Source: an uncultured Bacteroidales bacterium (GTDB taxonomy: Bacteria > Bacteroidota > Bacteroidia > Bacteroidales > UBA932). From it: DNA of 32,962 nucleotides. Positions 15,282 through 23,422 of this stretch are shown here, in pieces (within the stretch, counting starts at the first letter, position 1; each line of letters begins with the position of its first letter). The stretch covers positions 1 to 32,962 of the forward strand of contig URDD01000024.1 of assembly GCA_900546395.1 (NCBI GenBank), written 5' to 3'. Under the pieces are notes generated by a model. It had not been told where the DNA came from. It did no database searches and was given only the letters and a program-made list of their open reading frames with translations. The translations under genes and the position numbers were made by a program.

Positions 15282-16190
15282 TTACCTGTATCCCAGCAGG
15301 CAGGCGATGATGGCCATTCTGACGTATAGTCCGTTCTCAGCCTGCTTGAAGTAGTAGGCATAAGGTGTTTCATCTACGTCCTGGGATATTTCGCTGACTC
15401 TCGGAAGAGGATGAAGAATTTTCATATTCGGCTTTACACTTCCAAGCATGGATGCTGTCAGACTATATACATCTTTAACCTTTTCATATTCCATGGGATC
15501 GGTAAATCTTTCCTGCTGCACTCTTGTCATATACAGGATGTCGCAGTCATTGAGGTGTTCTTCCAATGAACTTGTCTCCTGATATTTGATTTTTTTGCTG
15601 TCAAGGAATTTTTTGTACTCCATAGGCATCTTCAGTTCGTCTGGAGACGTGAATATGAATTCAGGGTTGAAATGGGACATGGCCTGCAAAAGGGAGTGTG
15701 TAGTCCTTCCGTATTTAAGGTCTCCTACCATATTAATAGTAAGATTGTCAAGATGTCCCTGTGTCTGCATTATACTGTATAGGTCAAGCAATGTCTGTGA
15801 CGGATGCTGATTGGCACCGTCTCCTGCGTTGACAACAGGTACTGAGGCAACTTCGGATGCATAACGCGAACTGCCCTCGAGAGGGTGTCGCATTATAATC
15901 ATATCAACATAGTTGGATACCATCTTGATTGTGTCTTTCAATGTTTCTCCCTTGCTGACACTTGTGTTTGTAGCATCAGAGAAACCGATGACTCTGGCGC
16001 CAAGCCTGTTGACGGCTGTTTCAAAGCTGAGCCTTGTTCTGGTGGAAGGCTCGAAAAAAATGCATGCGATGACCTTTCCGTCCAGAATTTTGTTAGACTT
16101 GTTCTTTTCAAACTCTTTTGCTGTTTCCAGCACATGCAGAATCTCTTCCTTGGAGAAATCCTGGATTGAAATCAGACTTTTGTTATTCAT
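15282..16190 (-). CDS. pyrB: aspartate carbamoyltransferase catalytic subunit
   Basis: PyrB condenses carbamoyl phosphate with aspartate, the first committed step of pyrimidine synthesis. The 302-residue protein has the carbamoyl-phosphate motif FFEPSTRTRLSFE (46-58), the 80s loop with SVSKGETLKDT, HPLEGSSR, GDGANQHPSQTLLDLY and the aspartate-loop HPLPRVSEI. Length fits the class paired with PyrI, which follows directly. yigZ lies upstream with a gap of only 9 bases, so the transcript is probably yigZ-pyrB-pyrI. No PyrR-type attenuator is seen. Confidence 0.97.
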   Translation of the reverse strand: MNNKSLISIQDFSKEEILHVLETAKEFEKNKSNKILDGKVIACIFFEPSTRTRLSFETAVNRLGARVIGFSDATNTSVSKGETLKDTIKMVSNYVDMIIMRHPLEGSSRYASEVASVPVVNAGDGANQHPSQTLLDLYSIMQTQGHLDNLTINMVGDLKYGRTTHSLLQAMSHFNPEFIFTSPDELKMPMEYKKFLDSKKIKYQETSSLEEHLNDCDILYMTRVQQERFTDPMEYEKVKDVYSLTASMLGSVKPNMKILHPLPRVSEISQDVDETPYAYYFKQAENGLYVRMAIIACLLGYR

Positions 16191-16199
16191 ATAATATAA

Positions 16200-16823
16200 T
16201 TATGCCATTTCTTCTACTGAGCATCCTTCTATATTTGAGCAAAGATCAAGAAACCGCTCCACGAATGAAAGCCTTACTGCCAACTCCATTGAACATTCCA
16301 TGTCGAACTCCTGTTTTGCAGGTGTCAGGGACAATTCCTTGACCATTTTCATGACATCATTCATATTAAGATATCCAAAATGCAGACGGAATTTTCTGGA
16401 AGCTGTCTTTTCTATTATGCTGGCGTTGCTTATGGCGTCTGCTGAAGATGTCCTGTATGCTCTTATAAGACCGGGAATTCCTAGTTTGATTCCGCCGAAA
16501 TATCTTACCACAACAATCAGTATGTCACTGAGTCCGTTTGCATCGATTTGTCCCAGAATAGGTCTTCCGGCGGAGGAAGATGGTTCGCCGTCATCATTTG
16601 CTCTGAATATATCCCCTTTATATCCAAGACGGTACGCATAGCAATGGTGTCTGGCGTCGTGGTACTCTTTCTTAAGCGATGCAACTATTTCTTTTATTTC
16701 GCTCTCTGTTTCAACCGGGTATGCGAGGGCAATGAATCTGCTGCCATTGTCCTTGAACAGGCCCTCGGAAGTGGAGCCTATGCTTTTATAAGTATCTGTT
16801 ATCTGATTCTCGTCTTCGTTCAT
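16200..16823 (-). CDS. yigZ: YigZ/IMPACT (UPF0029) family protein
   Basis: The 207-residue protein contains the UPF0029 signature in residues 60-130: HHCYAYRLG, then RANDDGEPSSSAGRPILGQI and VVVVRYFGGIKLG. A short C-terminal ferredoxin-like domain (UPF0029_C) follows. Eukaryotic IMPACT regulates the GCN2 kinase; the bacterial role is unclear, and a link to translation is only proposed. I chose the ATG at 16821-16823, since the open frame further upstream crosses the divergent promoter region. It precedes pyrB by 9 bases, an arrangement for which I know no functional reason. Confidence 0.92.
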   Translation of the reverse strand: MNEDENQITDTYKSIGSTSEGLFKDNGSRFIALAYPVETESEIKEIVASLKKEYHDARHHCYAYRLGYKGDIFRANDDGEPSSSAGRPILGQIDANGLSDILIVVVRYFGGIKLGIPGLIRAYRTSSADAISNASIIEKTASRKFRLHFGYLNMNDVMKMVKELSLTPAKQEFDMECSMELAVRLSFVERFLDLCSNIEGCSVEEMA

Positions 16824-16831
16824 ACAGATGT

Positions 16832-16839
16832 CAAATTTA
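16832..16839 (-). promoter_or_regulatory. candidate -7 element for yigZ-pyrBI
   Basis: The minus strand reads TAAATTTG, fitting TAnnTTTG. It ends only 8 bases before the yigZ ATG, so the message would be almost leaderless. No TTTG lies at -33. The match may be chance in AT-rich DNA. Confidence 0.3.
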
Positions 16840-16872
16840 GGATTTTTTTCAGAAACTGCTTTGAATTTTTTG

Positions 16873-16880
16873 TACCTTTG
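16873..16880 (+). promoter_or_regulatory. candidate -7 element for the pRiA4b ORF-3-like gene and miaA
   Basis: TACCTTTG is an exact match to the commonest form of the Bacteroidetes -7 element and lies 28 bases before the ATG at 16909, giving a leader of about 22 bases. The -33 region is T-rich but has no TTTG at 19-21 bases. Confidence 0.5.
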
Positions 16881-16908
16881 GATGCGATTTTCTGTAAACA
16901 AGATTACT

Positions 16909-17451
16909 ATGATATTGAAGTATAGAGTCTCACTCCCTGGAATTAAGGGATTTGCAAGAGTATATGAGGTGAAGGACTCCACCACACTTTATTCGCTGCA
17001 CAAGCAGATGCGGGCAGATATGGACTTTCCTCAGGATCAGTTGGTCCTTTTCAAGGCAATGGATGAGAGGGGTGCAGTTTCTTCCAGATACGGTATTTTC
17101 AATCTCGGAGCAGGTACAATTGACTCTGTTACATTCGGGCAGACTTTGAAAAAAGGAGAGGAGACATTTTACTATTTTTATGATACTACAAATGTGAAAA
17201 GTGTTATCCTTAGCTATGAAGAGGCTGTAGAAGAAAGGAAAGGTGTGGTATATCCTGTGCTTGTTGAGTCAAAAGGACCAAATCCTGTTGAATTTGAAAA
17301 CGGATATGTTGCATTTGAAGACCTTCAGGATGATAAGAAGAAGTCAATACAGGCAGGTGATGACGATGATGATGATGATGACCGTGATGATACTGATGAC
17401 GGCATAGATACAGAGGAAATTTACGACGAGGATTCTGACGACGAGGAGTAG
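16909..17451 (+). CDS. plasmid pRiA4b ORF-3-like (IS1096 passenger TnpR-like) protein with acidic tail
   Basis: The 180-residue protein matches the pRiA4b ORF-3-like family in its first 140 residues (YRVSLPGIKGFARVYEVKD, LHKQMRADMDFP, GDTxxYxYD-like block EETFYYFYD). Despite the name, chromosomal members are not transposition proteins; the function is unknown. Residues 150-180 form a very acidic tail with eight Asp in a row and then Asp/Glu-rich sequence. The ATG at 16909 gives a family-like N-terminus; a start 27 codons upstream would overlap yigZ and the promoter. miaA starts 35 bases downstream, a pairing I recall from other Bacteroidetes genomes. Confidence 0.85.
   Translation: MILKYRVSLPGIKGFARVYEVKDSTTLYSLHKQMRADMDFPQDQLVLFKAMDERGAVSSRYGIFNLGAGTIDSVTFGQTLKKGEETFYYFYDTTNVKSVILSYEEAVEERKGVVYPVLVESKGPNPVEFENGYVAFEDLQDDKKKSIQAGDDDDDDDDRDDTDDGIDTEEIYDEDSDDEE
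17359..17382 (+). repeat. GAT/GAC triplet repeat encoding poly-Asp
   Basis: Eight consecutive Asp codons (GAT or GAC, five GAT in a row) lie inside the acidic tail. The in-frame triplet run could change length by slippage without shifting the frame. Confidence 0.75.
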
Positions 17452-17486
17452 GTCGGTATTTCTGCTCTTGTTATATTGTTCTGCCT

Positions 17487-18401
17487 GTGAGAAAAAGACT
17501 GCTGATAATATTGGGGCCTACGGCCGTTGGCAAGACAGACTTCAGTATAGAGACAGCGCTGAAGTATGGATCTCCTGTAATATCATGTGATTCACGGCAG
17601 ATATATAAGGAAATGACAATCGGGACAGCCGTCCCTTCTGCTTTACAGCTTTCTGCTGTGAAGCATTATTTTATCCATACCCATACGGTCCGTTCGCTTT
17701 ATACTGCCGGTAAATACGAACTGGAGGCTATGTCGCTTATCAATGATTTGTTCCGTCAGGGTCATGATACTTTGGTGATGGCAGGAGGCTCAGGATTTTA
17801 TATAGATGCCGTATGTAACGGACTGGACGACTTTCCTGAAGCAGACCTTGAACTTAGGCGTAGTCTTACGGAGAGATTGCATGAAGAAGGGGTAGAGTCT
17901 TTGCAGTTTGAGCTGAAAAGGCTTGATCCGGAAAGTTATGCATCTATAGATATTGCCAACGGCCAGCGAGTTATAAGGGCTTTGGAAGTATGTCTTATGA
18001 CAGGCAGAAAGTTTTCGTCATTCAAGACTTCTCCGTCGCGCAAGCGTGATTTTGAAATAGAAAAGATCGGACTTTTGCGGCCTCGCGACATTCTTTATGA
18101 ACGGATTGACAGAAGAGTGGTACGGATGATTGACGAAGGATTGGTCGATGAAGTGAAGTCATTGCTTCCCTATAGAGACCTTTCTGCACTGCAGACTGTA
18201 GGATATAAGGAAATATTCTCATGGCTTGACTGGCTTGAAGGCCGGCAGGCTCCATCTTATGTGACAGCGAAAAACAATGACGGCCCTGTCATGACTTTGG
18301 ACAGGGCCGTTGAACTTATCCAGCGTAACACACGCCGTTACGCCAAACGACAGCTTTCGTACTGGAATCGGGATAAATCCATAAAGTGGATGGAAATCTG
18401 A
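17487..18401 (+). CDS. miaA: tRNA dimethylallyltransferase
   Basis: MiaA transfers the dimethylallyl group to N6 of A37 in tRNAs that read codons starting with U. The 304-residue protein has the P-loop GPTAVGKT (10-17), the DSRQIYKEM stretch (35-43), GGSGFYIDAV, the R-x-x-R type region NGQRVIRALEV and the C-terminal RNTRRYAKRQLSYWNRD. The start is a GTG at 17487; it begins the canonical hydrophobic strand before the P-loop and no ATG alternative fits. It probably shares a transcript with the upstream acidic-tail protein. It converges with pepT 23 bases on. Confidence 0.96.
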   Translation: MRKRLLIILGPTAVGKTDFSIETALKYGSPVISCDSRQIYKEMTIGTAVPSALQLSAVKHYFIHTHTVRSLYTAGKYELEAMSLINDLFRQGHDTLVMAGGSGFYIDAVCNGLDDFPEADLELRRSLTERLHEEGVESLQFELKRLDPESYASIDIANGQRVIRALEVCLMTGRKFSSFKTSPSRKRDFEIEKIGLLRPRDILYERIDRRVVRMIDEGLVDEVKSLLPYRDLSALQTVGYKEIFSWLDWLEGRQAPSYVTAKNNDGPVMTLDRAVELIQRNTRRYAKRQLSYWNRDKSIKWMEI

Positions 18402-18424
18402 TTATACCACGTATGGACCACTCT

Positions 18425-19645
18425 TTATTCGGCAAAGAGTGAAATAATATTCAATATTACTTTTGAAGCCTTTTCCATGCTTTCTACAGGGATAAACTCC
18501 ATTTTCCCGTGGAAATTGTGTCCGCCTGCAAAAATGTTTGGGCAAGGGAGTCCCATAAATGAAAGGTTTGCTCCGTCTGTGCCTCCTCGTATAGGCTGGA
18601 TTACAGGCTTTATGTTTTCCATTTCCATAGCCTTCACAGCTTTTTCCACTATATGGTAGTGAGGCTCTACCTCTTTCCTCATATTGTAATACTGATGCTT
18701 GATTTCCAGAGCAGCAGTGCCTGCTCCATATTTAGTATTGATGAAATCTACGCACTGTTCCATTACTTTCTTCTTATTCTCATACAGGTTGATATCATGA
18801 TCTCTTATGATATATGAGAACGAAGCTTCTTCTACAGTGCCGTTGAATCCTATAATATGGAAAAAGCCTTCATAACCTTCAGTGTATTCAGGTCTTTGCT
18901 CTATCGGAAGAAGACTGTTAAGTTCCATGCCGATAAGAATGGCATTGCGCATTTTCCCTTTTGCATATCCGGGATGGATATTTCTGCCCTGAATATGCAC
19001 GGTGGCTGATGCTGCGTTGAAATTTTCATATTCCAGTTCACCGATTTTCCCTCCGTCCATAGTATAGGCATATCTGGCACCGAATTTTGCGACATCGAAT
19101 TTTACAACACCGCGGCCGATTTCTTCGTCAGGGGTGAAACCTATTTTTATGTCTCCGTGCTTGAATTCAGGGTGAGTCACTATATATTGCACAGCATCCA
19201 TAATTTCTGCAATGCCGGCTTTGTCGTCTGCCCCGAGTAAGGTAGTGCCGTCTGTTGTGACGATGGTCTGTCCTGTATATCCTGTCAGTTCCGGAAAATC
19301 AGCTGTTTTCAGAGTAAGTCCGCTTTCTTCATTAAGCAGAATGTCTTTTCCGTCATAGTTTCGGACAATACGTGGTTTTACATTTGCGCCTGAAGCATCT
19401 GGCGATGTGTCTGCATGTGCGATGAAGCCTACGGCAGGAATATCCTTGTCGCAATTTGACGGAATAGAGGCCATGACATATCCAAATTCGTCCAAAGAGG
19501 CATCTACTCCCATGTCATTGAGTTCTTTTTTCAGCATTTCAAGCAAATCAAGTTCTTTATGACTGCTGGGCTGGTTTTCAGACTCAGGATCTGACTGGGT
19601 ATCTACAGCCACATATCTGAGAAATCTGTCAAGTATGTTTTCCAT
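18425..19645 (-). CDS. pepT: peptidase T (tripeptide aminopeptidase)
   Basis: PepT removes the N-terminal residue of tripeptides in the cytosol and uses two zinc ions. The 406-residue protein has the M20 ligands and catalytic residues: His77 and Asp79 in AHADTSP, Asp140 in LGADDKAG, Glu174-Glu175 in TPDEEIG, Asp197 in MDGG, and a final His in GGHNFHG. The dimerisation domain lies in residues 205-320. Length is the family standard. It is the third gene of a leftward run behind an OPT transporter and a ZIP transporter, which fits import and breakdown of small peptides. Confidence 0.96.
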   Translation of the reverse strand: MENILDRFLRYVAVDTQSDPESENQPSSHKELDLLEMLKKELNDMGVDASLDEFGYVMASIPSNCDKDIPAVGFIAHADTSPDASGANVKPRIVRNYDGKDILLNEESGLTLKTADFPELTGYTGQTIVTTDGTTLLGADDKAGIAEIMDAVQYIVTHPEFKHGDIKIGFTPDEEIGRGVVKFDVAKFGARYAYTMDGGKIGELEYENFNAASATVHIQGRNIHPGYAKGKMRNAILIGMELNSLLPIEQRPEYTEGYEGFFHIIGFNGTVEEASFSYIIRDHDINLYENKKKVMEQCVDFINTKYGAGTAALEIKHQYYNMRKEVEPHYHIVEKAVKAMEMENIKPVIQPIRGGTDGANLSFMGLPCPNIFAGGHNFHGKMEFIPVESMEKASKVILNIISLFAE

Positions 19646-19707
19646 ATGATATAAAATATTGGTTTTTCAGTTATTGTATGTCATTATTACTATTTTATAT
19701 ACTGGCA

Positions 19708-20556
19708 TTATAAAAGTATTAGACTCGAACCCATAATGGCCATGCCTGCCACTACGCCGGCTATGGCAATGTGGTGCTTCCCATATTTCTCTGCAGTGGG
19801 AAGAAGTTCGTCCAAAGATATATAAATCATAATTCCGGCAACAGCTGCAAGTATAAGAGGAAATGCAATGCTTTCACCAGATATGTCTATACCCAGAAGC
19901 ACCGTCAGGCTGTAACAGACAGCGGCTCCTGCCGGTTCTGTAAGTCCGGATAGTGTCGCGTAGAAGATGGCCTTACTCCGGCTTCTGGTAGCGTAATATA
20001 TAGGTATTGCAACAGCTATTCCTTCCGGGATATTGTGTATCGCTACGGCAAATGTTATTCCCAGCCCTGTCTGTAAGTCATTCACAGATCCTATGAACGT
20101 TGCCATTCCTTCCGGGAAATTATGTATGGCAATGGCTATTGCTGACATTATTCCCAGTCTCTTGAGCGTCTTGTCGGGAGTATTACCTTTTCTTGATTCT
20201 CCTATCAGGTCTGTTGCCGGAGTCCTTGAGTCCAGGGACAGCCCAGTGGCTTCGTGAGGGTTTTCATATTCCGGAACTAAAAAGTCAATTAGGAAAATGA
20301 TGCCCATACCTATGAAAAATGATATCAGGACAAGAGCTTGCCCGTCTGTAGCTGGTAAGATACTATGTATTGCAGTCCTGGCTTCAGGATATAGTTCTGC
20401 CAGAGAAATGAATATCATGACTCCTGCAGAAAGGCCAAGCGCAGCTGCGAGAAAGTTGCTGCTTAATTTCTTTTTGAAGATGAGCAGCAGTCCTCCTATA
20501 CCAGTTGCAACTCCGGCCAGAAGAGTAAGGAATAATGCATTTAAGATATTTTCCAT
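19708..20556 (-). CDS. zupT: ZIP-family zinc transporter (ZupT-like)
   Basis: ZIP proteins carry Zn2+ and other divalent metals into the cytoplasm. The 282-residue protein has about eight membrane segments and the two family motifs AIHNFPEG and AIHNIPEG in adjacent helices, whose His, Asn and Glu form the binuclear metal site. A charged loop (about 95-130) separates helices 3 and 4. It lies 19 bases after the OPT gene and 62 bases before pepT. Supply of zinc to the zinc peptidase PepT is an attractive but unproved reason for the grouping. Confidence 0.94.
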   Translation of the reverse strand: MENILNALFLTLLAGVATGIGGLLLIFKKKLSSNFLAAALGLSAGVMIFISLAELYPEARTAIHSILPATDGQALVLISFFIGMGIIFLIDFLVPEYENPHEATGLSLDSRTPATDLIGESRKGNTPDKTLKRLGIMSAIAIAIHNFPEGMATFIGSVNDLQTGLGITFAVAIHNIPEGIAVAIPIYYATRSRSKAIFYATLSGLTEPAGAAVCYSLTVLLGIDISGESIAFPLILAAVAGIMIYISLDELLPTAEKYGKHHIAIAGVVAGMAIMGSSLILL

Positions 20557-20575
20557 TTGTATTCAGAGTCCTTCC

Positions 20576-22570
20576 TTACTGCCTGTTTCCTTTTTTTTCA
20601 GATTTCAATGTGAATATGATGAAGAAGGCAATTATAGCAATATAAGGAATGATTGCTACAGGCTCTGTCCAAGGCGATTCTGGAATGGCAAGTTCTACAT
20701 TTGCAAATTTGAGTATTGCACTCACAACTCCCATCAATGCGCCACCGGCAATAAATCCTGATGCTATCAATGTGCCTTTTTCCTGTCTTGCAGCATTTAC
20801 ATCTTTATCTTTGCTTCTTGAGCTGACAAACCATGAAATGGCTCCTCCTACCAGCATTGGCATGTTAAGGTCAATAGGTATGAACATTCCCAATGCAAAT
20901 GCGAGGGCCGGCACTTTGAGTGCAGTCAGGACAATAGCGATTGCCGCTCCTATTCCGTACATAATCCAAGGAGCTCCTCCTCCGTTCATCATAGGCTCGA
21001 TTACGGCAACCATGGCATTTGCCTGAGGTGCTACCAGTGCATTTTCTCCTGTAAACCCGTATGTTTTGTTTAAAACGAGCATAACACCTCCGACAGTAGC
21101 GGCAGCAACCAGTGTGCCGAGAAATTTCCATGTTTCCTGTACCTTTGGTGTACTTCCTATCCAATAGCCTATTTTCAGGTCTGTTACAAGAGCTCCGGCA
21201 ACAGACAAAGCCGTGCAAACTACTCCGCCGATAATGAGGGCGGCAGTCATTCCCGCTGTCCCGTTAAGTCCGCATGCTACCATTACCAAAGAAGCGAGAA
21301 TGAGAGTCATAAGAGTCATTCCACTTACGGGATTGGAGCCTACAATGGCTATGGCATTTGCTGCTACCGTCGTGAACAGGAATGCGATTATCCCGACTAT
21401 CAGAAGGCCTACTACTGCGAGCCAGATGTTGTCAACGACTCCTAATGCGAAGAAGACAAATACTGCAGCCAGCGTTATGGCAATTCCTATCGCTATCACC
21501 TTCATTGAGATATCTCTTTGAGTGCGTATCACTTTTGCTTCATCACCGCTTTTCTTGCGTGTAAGTTCATTGGCCGCAAGTCCTACGGCAGACTTGATAA
21601 CGCCGAAAGACTTTATTATACCTATTATTCCTGCAGTAGCAATGCCTCCGATTCCTATGTGGCGGGCGTAGTTTGTGAAAATCTGTTCCGGAGACATTGA
21701 CCCTACCGTGGCTGTAATACCGGTATTCATAAGGTCGATTACCTGTCCTCCCCAGATAAGGTTCATAAGAGGTATTATTACGAGCCAAACAAGGAAACTT
21801 CCGCAGCATATGATAAAAGCGTATTTCAGACCTACTATATATCCGAGTCCCAGGACTGCGGCTCCTGTGTTGATTTTAAGCAGGACTTTAGCTTTTTCCG
21901 CTATCATTTCCCCAAACGGGAGTACTCTTGTAGTAATGGTTTCCCCCCAAAGTCTGAAAGTGGAAAGAATGAAGTCATACAGACCTCCTGCCAGTCCGCT
22001 TGCCAGAAGTGTAATTGCTCCTTTTCCTCCGCTTTCTCCGCTTACGAGGACCTGGGTCGTTGCAGTTGCTTCAGGAAAAGGATATTTTCCATGCATTTCC
22101 TTTACAAAATATTTTCTGAAAGGTATCAGGAAAAGTATTCCGAGGACACCGCCGAGCAGGGAAGAGAAAAAGACCCTGGTGAAATTTACTGTAAGTTCAG
22201 GATATTTTTCCTGAAGTATATAAAGGGCTGGAAGAGTAAAGATAGCGCCCGCAACTATTCCTCCTGAACAGGAGCCGATTGACTGTATGATAACGTTTTG
22301 TCCGAGGGCATTCTTTTTACCCAAAGCACTTGATACTCCCACTGCTATTATGGCTATAGGTATGGCTGCTTCAAAAACCTGTCCGACTTTCAGCCCCAGG
22401 AATGCCGCTGCGGCCGAGAAAAGAATTGTCATGACAAGTCCCATCCCTACTGAATATGGGGTGACTTCAGGATAGTTTTTTTCAGGTGAGAGCAAAGGCT
22501 TGTACTCTTCTCCGGCTTTTAATTCTCTGTGAGCATTCTCCGGCAGTGTTGTCTGGTTCTTTTCTTTCAT
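20576..22570 (-). CDS. OPT-family oligopeptide transporter
   Basis: OPT proteins import small peptides or metal chelates by proton symport. The 664-residue protein has some 15 or more hydrophobic segments. It has motifs of the bacterial OPT group: TILFSAAAAFLGLKVGQVFEA (50-70), HGKYPFPEATATTQVLVSG, IVGSNPVSGMTLMTL, and DLKIGYWIGSTPK. Substrate cannot be read from sequence. It heads the cassette OPT-zupT-pepT, and the peptidase supports a peptide substrate. The 162-base gap to the divergent sigma-factor gene has no clean minus-strand promoter consensus. Confidence 0.94.
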   Translation of the reverse strand: MKEKNQTTLPENAHRELKAGEEYKPLLSPEKNYPEVTPYSVGMGLVMTILFSAAAAFLGLKVGQVFEAAIPIAIIAVGVSSALGKKNALGQNVIIQSIGSCSGGIVAGAIFTLPALYILQEKYPELTVNFTRVFFSSLLGGVLGILFLIPFRKYFVKEMHGKYPFPEATATTQVLVSGESGGKGAITLLASGLAGGLYDFILSTFRLWGETITTRVLPFGEMIAEKAKVLLKINTGAAVLGLGYIVGLKYAFIICCGSFLVWLVIIPLMNLIWGGQVIDLMNTGITATVGSMSPEQIFTNYARHIGIGGIATAGIIGIIKSFGVIKSAVGLAANELTRKKSGDEAKVIRTQRDISMKVIAIGIAITLAAVFVFFALGVVDNIWLAVVGLLIVGIIAFLFTTVAANAIAIVGSNPVSGMTLMTLILASLVMVACGLNGTAGMTAALIIGGVVCTALSVAGALVTDLKIGYWIGSTPKVQETWKFLGTLVAAATVGGVMLVLNKTYGFTGENALVAPQANAMVAVIEPMMNGGGAPWIMYGIGAAIAIVLTALKVPALAFALGMFIPIDLNMPMLVGGAISWFVSSRSKDKDVNAARQEKGTLIASGFIAGGALMGVVSAILKFANVELAIPESPWTEPVAIIPYIAIIAFFIIFTLKSEKKGNRQ

Positions 22571-22698
22571 CAGTTTTGTTTTAAATGGTGCAAAACACTA
22601 ATTTGGTTATATGTAAAAACATTTCCAAAAATACCGTATTAAATTTATATTGGCAAAAAATTAAACGGCATCTTGGCCGGCATTTCGGTTCTTTTGTG

Positions 22699-22706
22699 TA
22701 CTTTCG
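22699..22706 (+). promoter_or_regulatory. weak -7 element candidate for the ECF sigma gene
   Basis: TACTTTCG differs from TAnnTTTG at one position and lies 26 bases before the chosen ATG. A CTTG occurs 23 bases upstream rather than the expected TTTG at 19. The rest of the 162-base divergent gap is AT-rich with no other feature I can support. Confidence 0.3.
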
Positions 22707-22732
22707 TAAAATAAAATGTTTTGAATCGGATT

Positions 22733-23314
22733 ATGGTCTTGGATTTATCCTGCTTTGAAAGTTTGTATTGTCAATACAGTGAGAGACTGAGAAACTATGC
22801 TTCTCACTATATGAAGGATGATGTCGGCCTTGCTATGGATATAGTTCAGGAGTCTTATGTCAGACTGTGGGAATCCTATCGCGGGAAAAGTGCAGAAAGG
22901 TGGCACCCGGTTTTATTCCGTATCGTAAGAAACAGGTGTCTGGACTATCTTAGAAGGAAAACGGTTATGTCTGCATCATGTACCATCGGAGACGACATCC
23001 TTGTCAGTGACGACGCTCTTTATGAACTTGATTTTTATTTCTCCTCATCTGACAACCGGACATTGTATGAAGAACTTTCTGCCAATGTTGACATTATAAT
23101 ACGCAGTCTGCCTGATAAGTGCAGGGAGGTTTTTGAAATGAGCAGGTTTGGAGGATTGAAAAACAAGGAAATTGCCGAGGAACTCGGAGTATCTGTAAAA
23201 ACAGTGGAAAAGCATATGACTTATGCTCTCAAAACACTCAGACGGAAACTTGCAGACACAGGGTATATTGATGCCGCGACATGTTTCGCCATACTCTTTC
23301 TGTTGTCTTCCTGA
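22733..23314 (+). CDS. ECF-type sigma-70 factor of the polysaccharide locus
   Basis: The 193-residue protein is an extracytoplasmic-function sigma factor. Region 2 spans about 8-77 (FESLYCQYSERLRNYA, DIVQESYVRLWE, RNRCLDYLRRK). Region 4 spans about 122-173 (LPDKCREVFEMSRFGGLKNKEIAEELGVSVKTVEKHMTYAL), with the helix-turn-helix at 143-163. Regions 1.1 and 3 are absent. The C-terminus ends in a hydrophobic stretch (AATCFAILFLLSS), as in many SusC/D-linked sigma factors. I chose the ATG at 22733; an in-frame TTG four codons earlier is possible. The FecR anti-sigma gene and SusC with an STN domain follow, so it should respond to glycan sensed at the outer membrane. Confidence 0.93.
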   Translation: MVLDLSCFESLYCQYSERLRNYASHYMKDDVGLAMDIVQESYVRLWESYRGKSAERWHPVLFRIVRNRCLDYLRRKTVMSASCTIGDDILVSDDALYELDFYFSSSDNRTLYEELSANVDIIIRSLPDKCREVFEMSRFGGLKNKEIAEELGVSVKTVEKHMTYALKTLRRKLADTGYIDAATCFAILFLLSS

Positions 23315-23422
23315 AGAATTCTGGAAAACAGGTAGGGTAACAGACATTTCATCCGTTATATAGTAGAAAGCCGTTTTGGCTGGCCTTATTTAAACTAACA
23401 CATCTGCTAATAACGAAATGAG

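Noticed and set aside
15236..15373. N-terminal extension of pyrI into pyrB
   Set aside because: The extra residues come from pyrB in another frame, and PyrI proteins begin near the chosen ATG.
16909..17451. Mobile element suggested by the IS1096 passenger name
   Set aside because: There is no transposase, terminal inverted repeat or target duplication nearby; the family name is historical.
18420..18440. ACTCTTT/AAAGAGT hairpin between miaA and pepT as a terminator
   Set aside because: Only 7 mostly A-T pairs, no T run on either strand, and it overlaps the pepT stop codon.
20557..20575. Separate promoter for zupT
   Set aside because: The gap is only 19 bases and contains no TAnnTTTG match.
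21675..22214. 179-codon open frame antisense to the OPT transporter
   Set aside because: Pro/Ser-rich translation typical of the reverse strand of a membrane protein gene; no domain seen.
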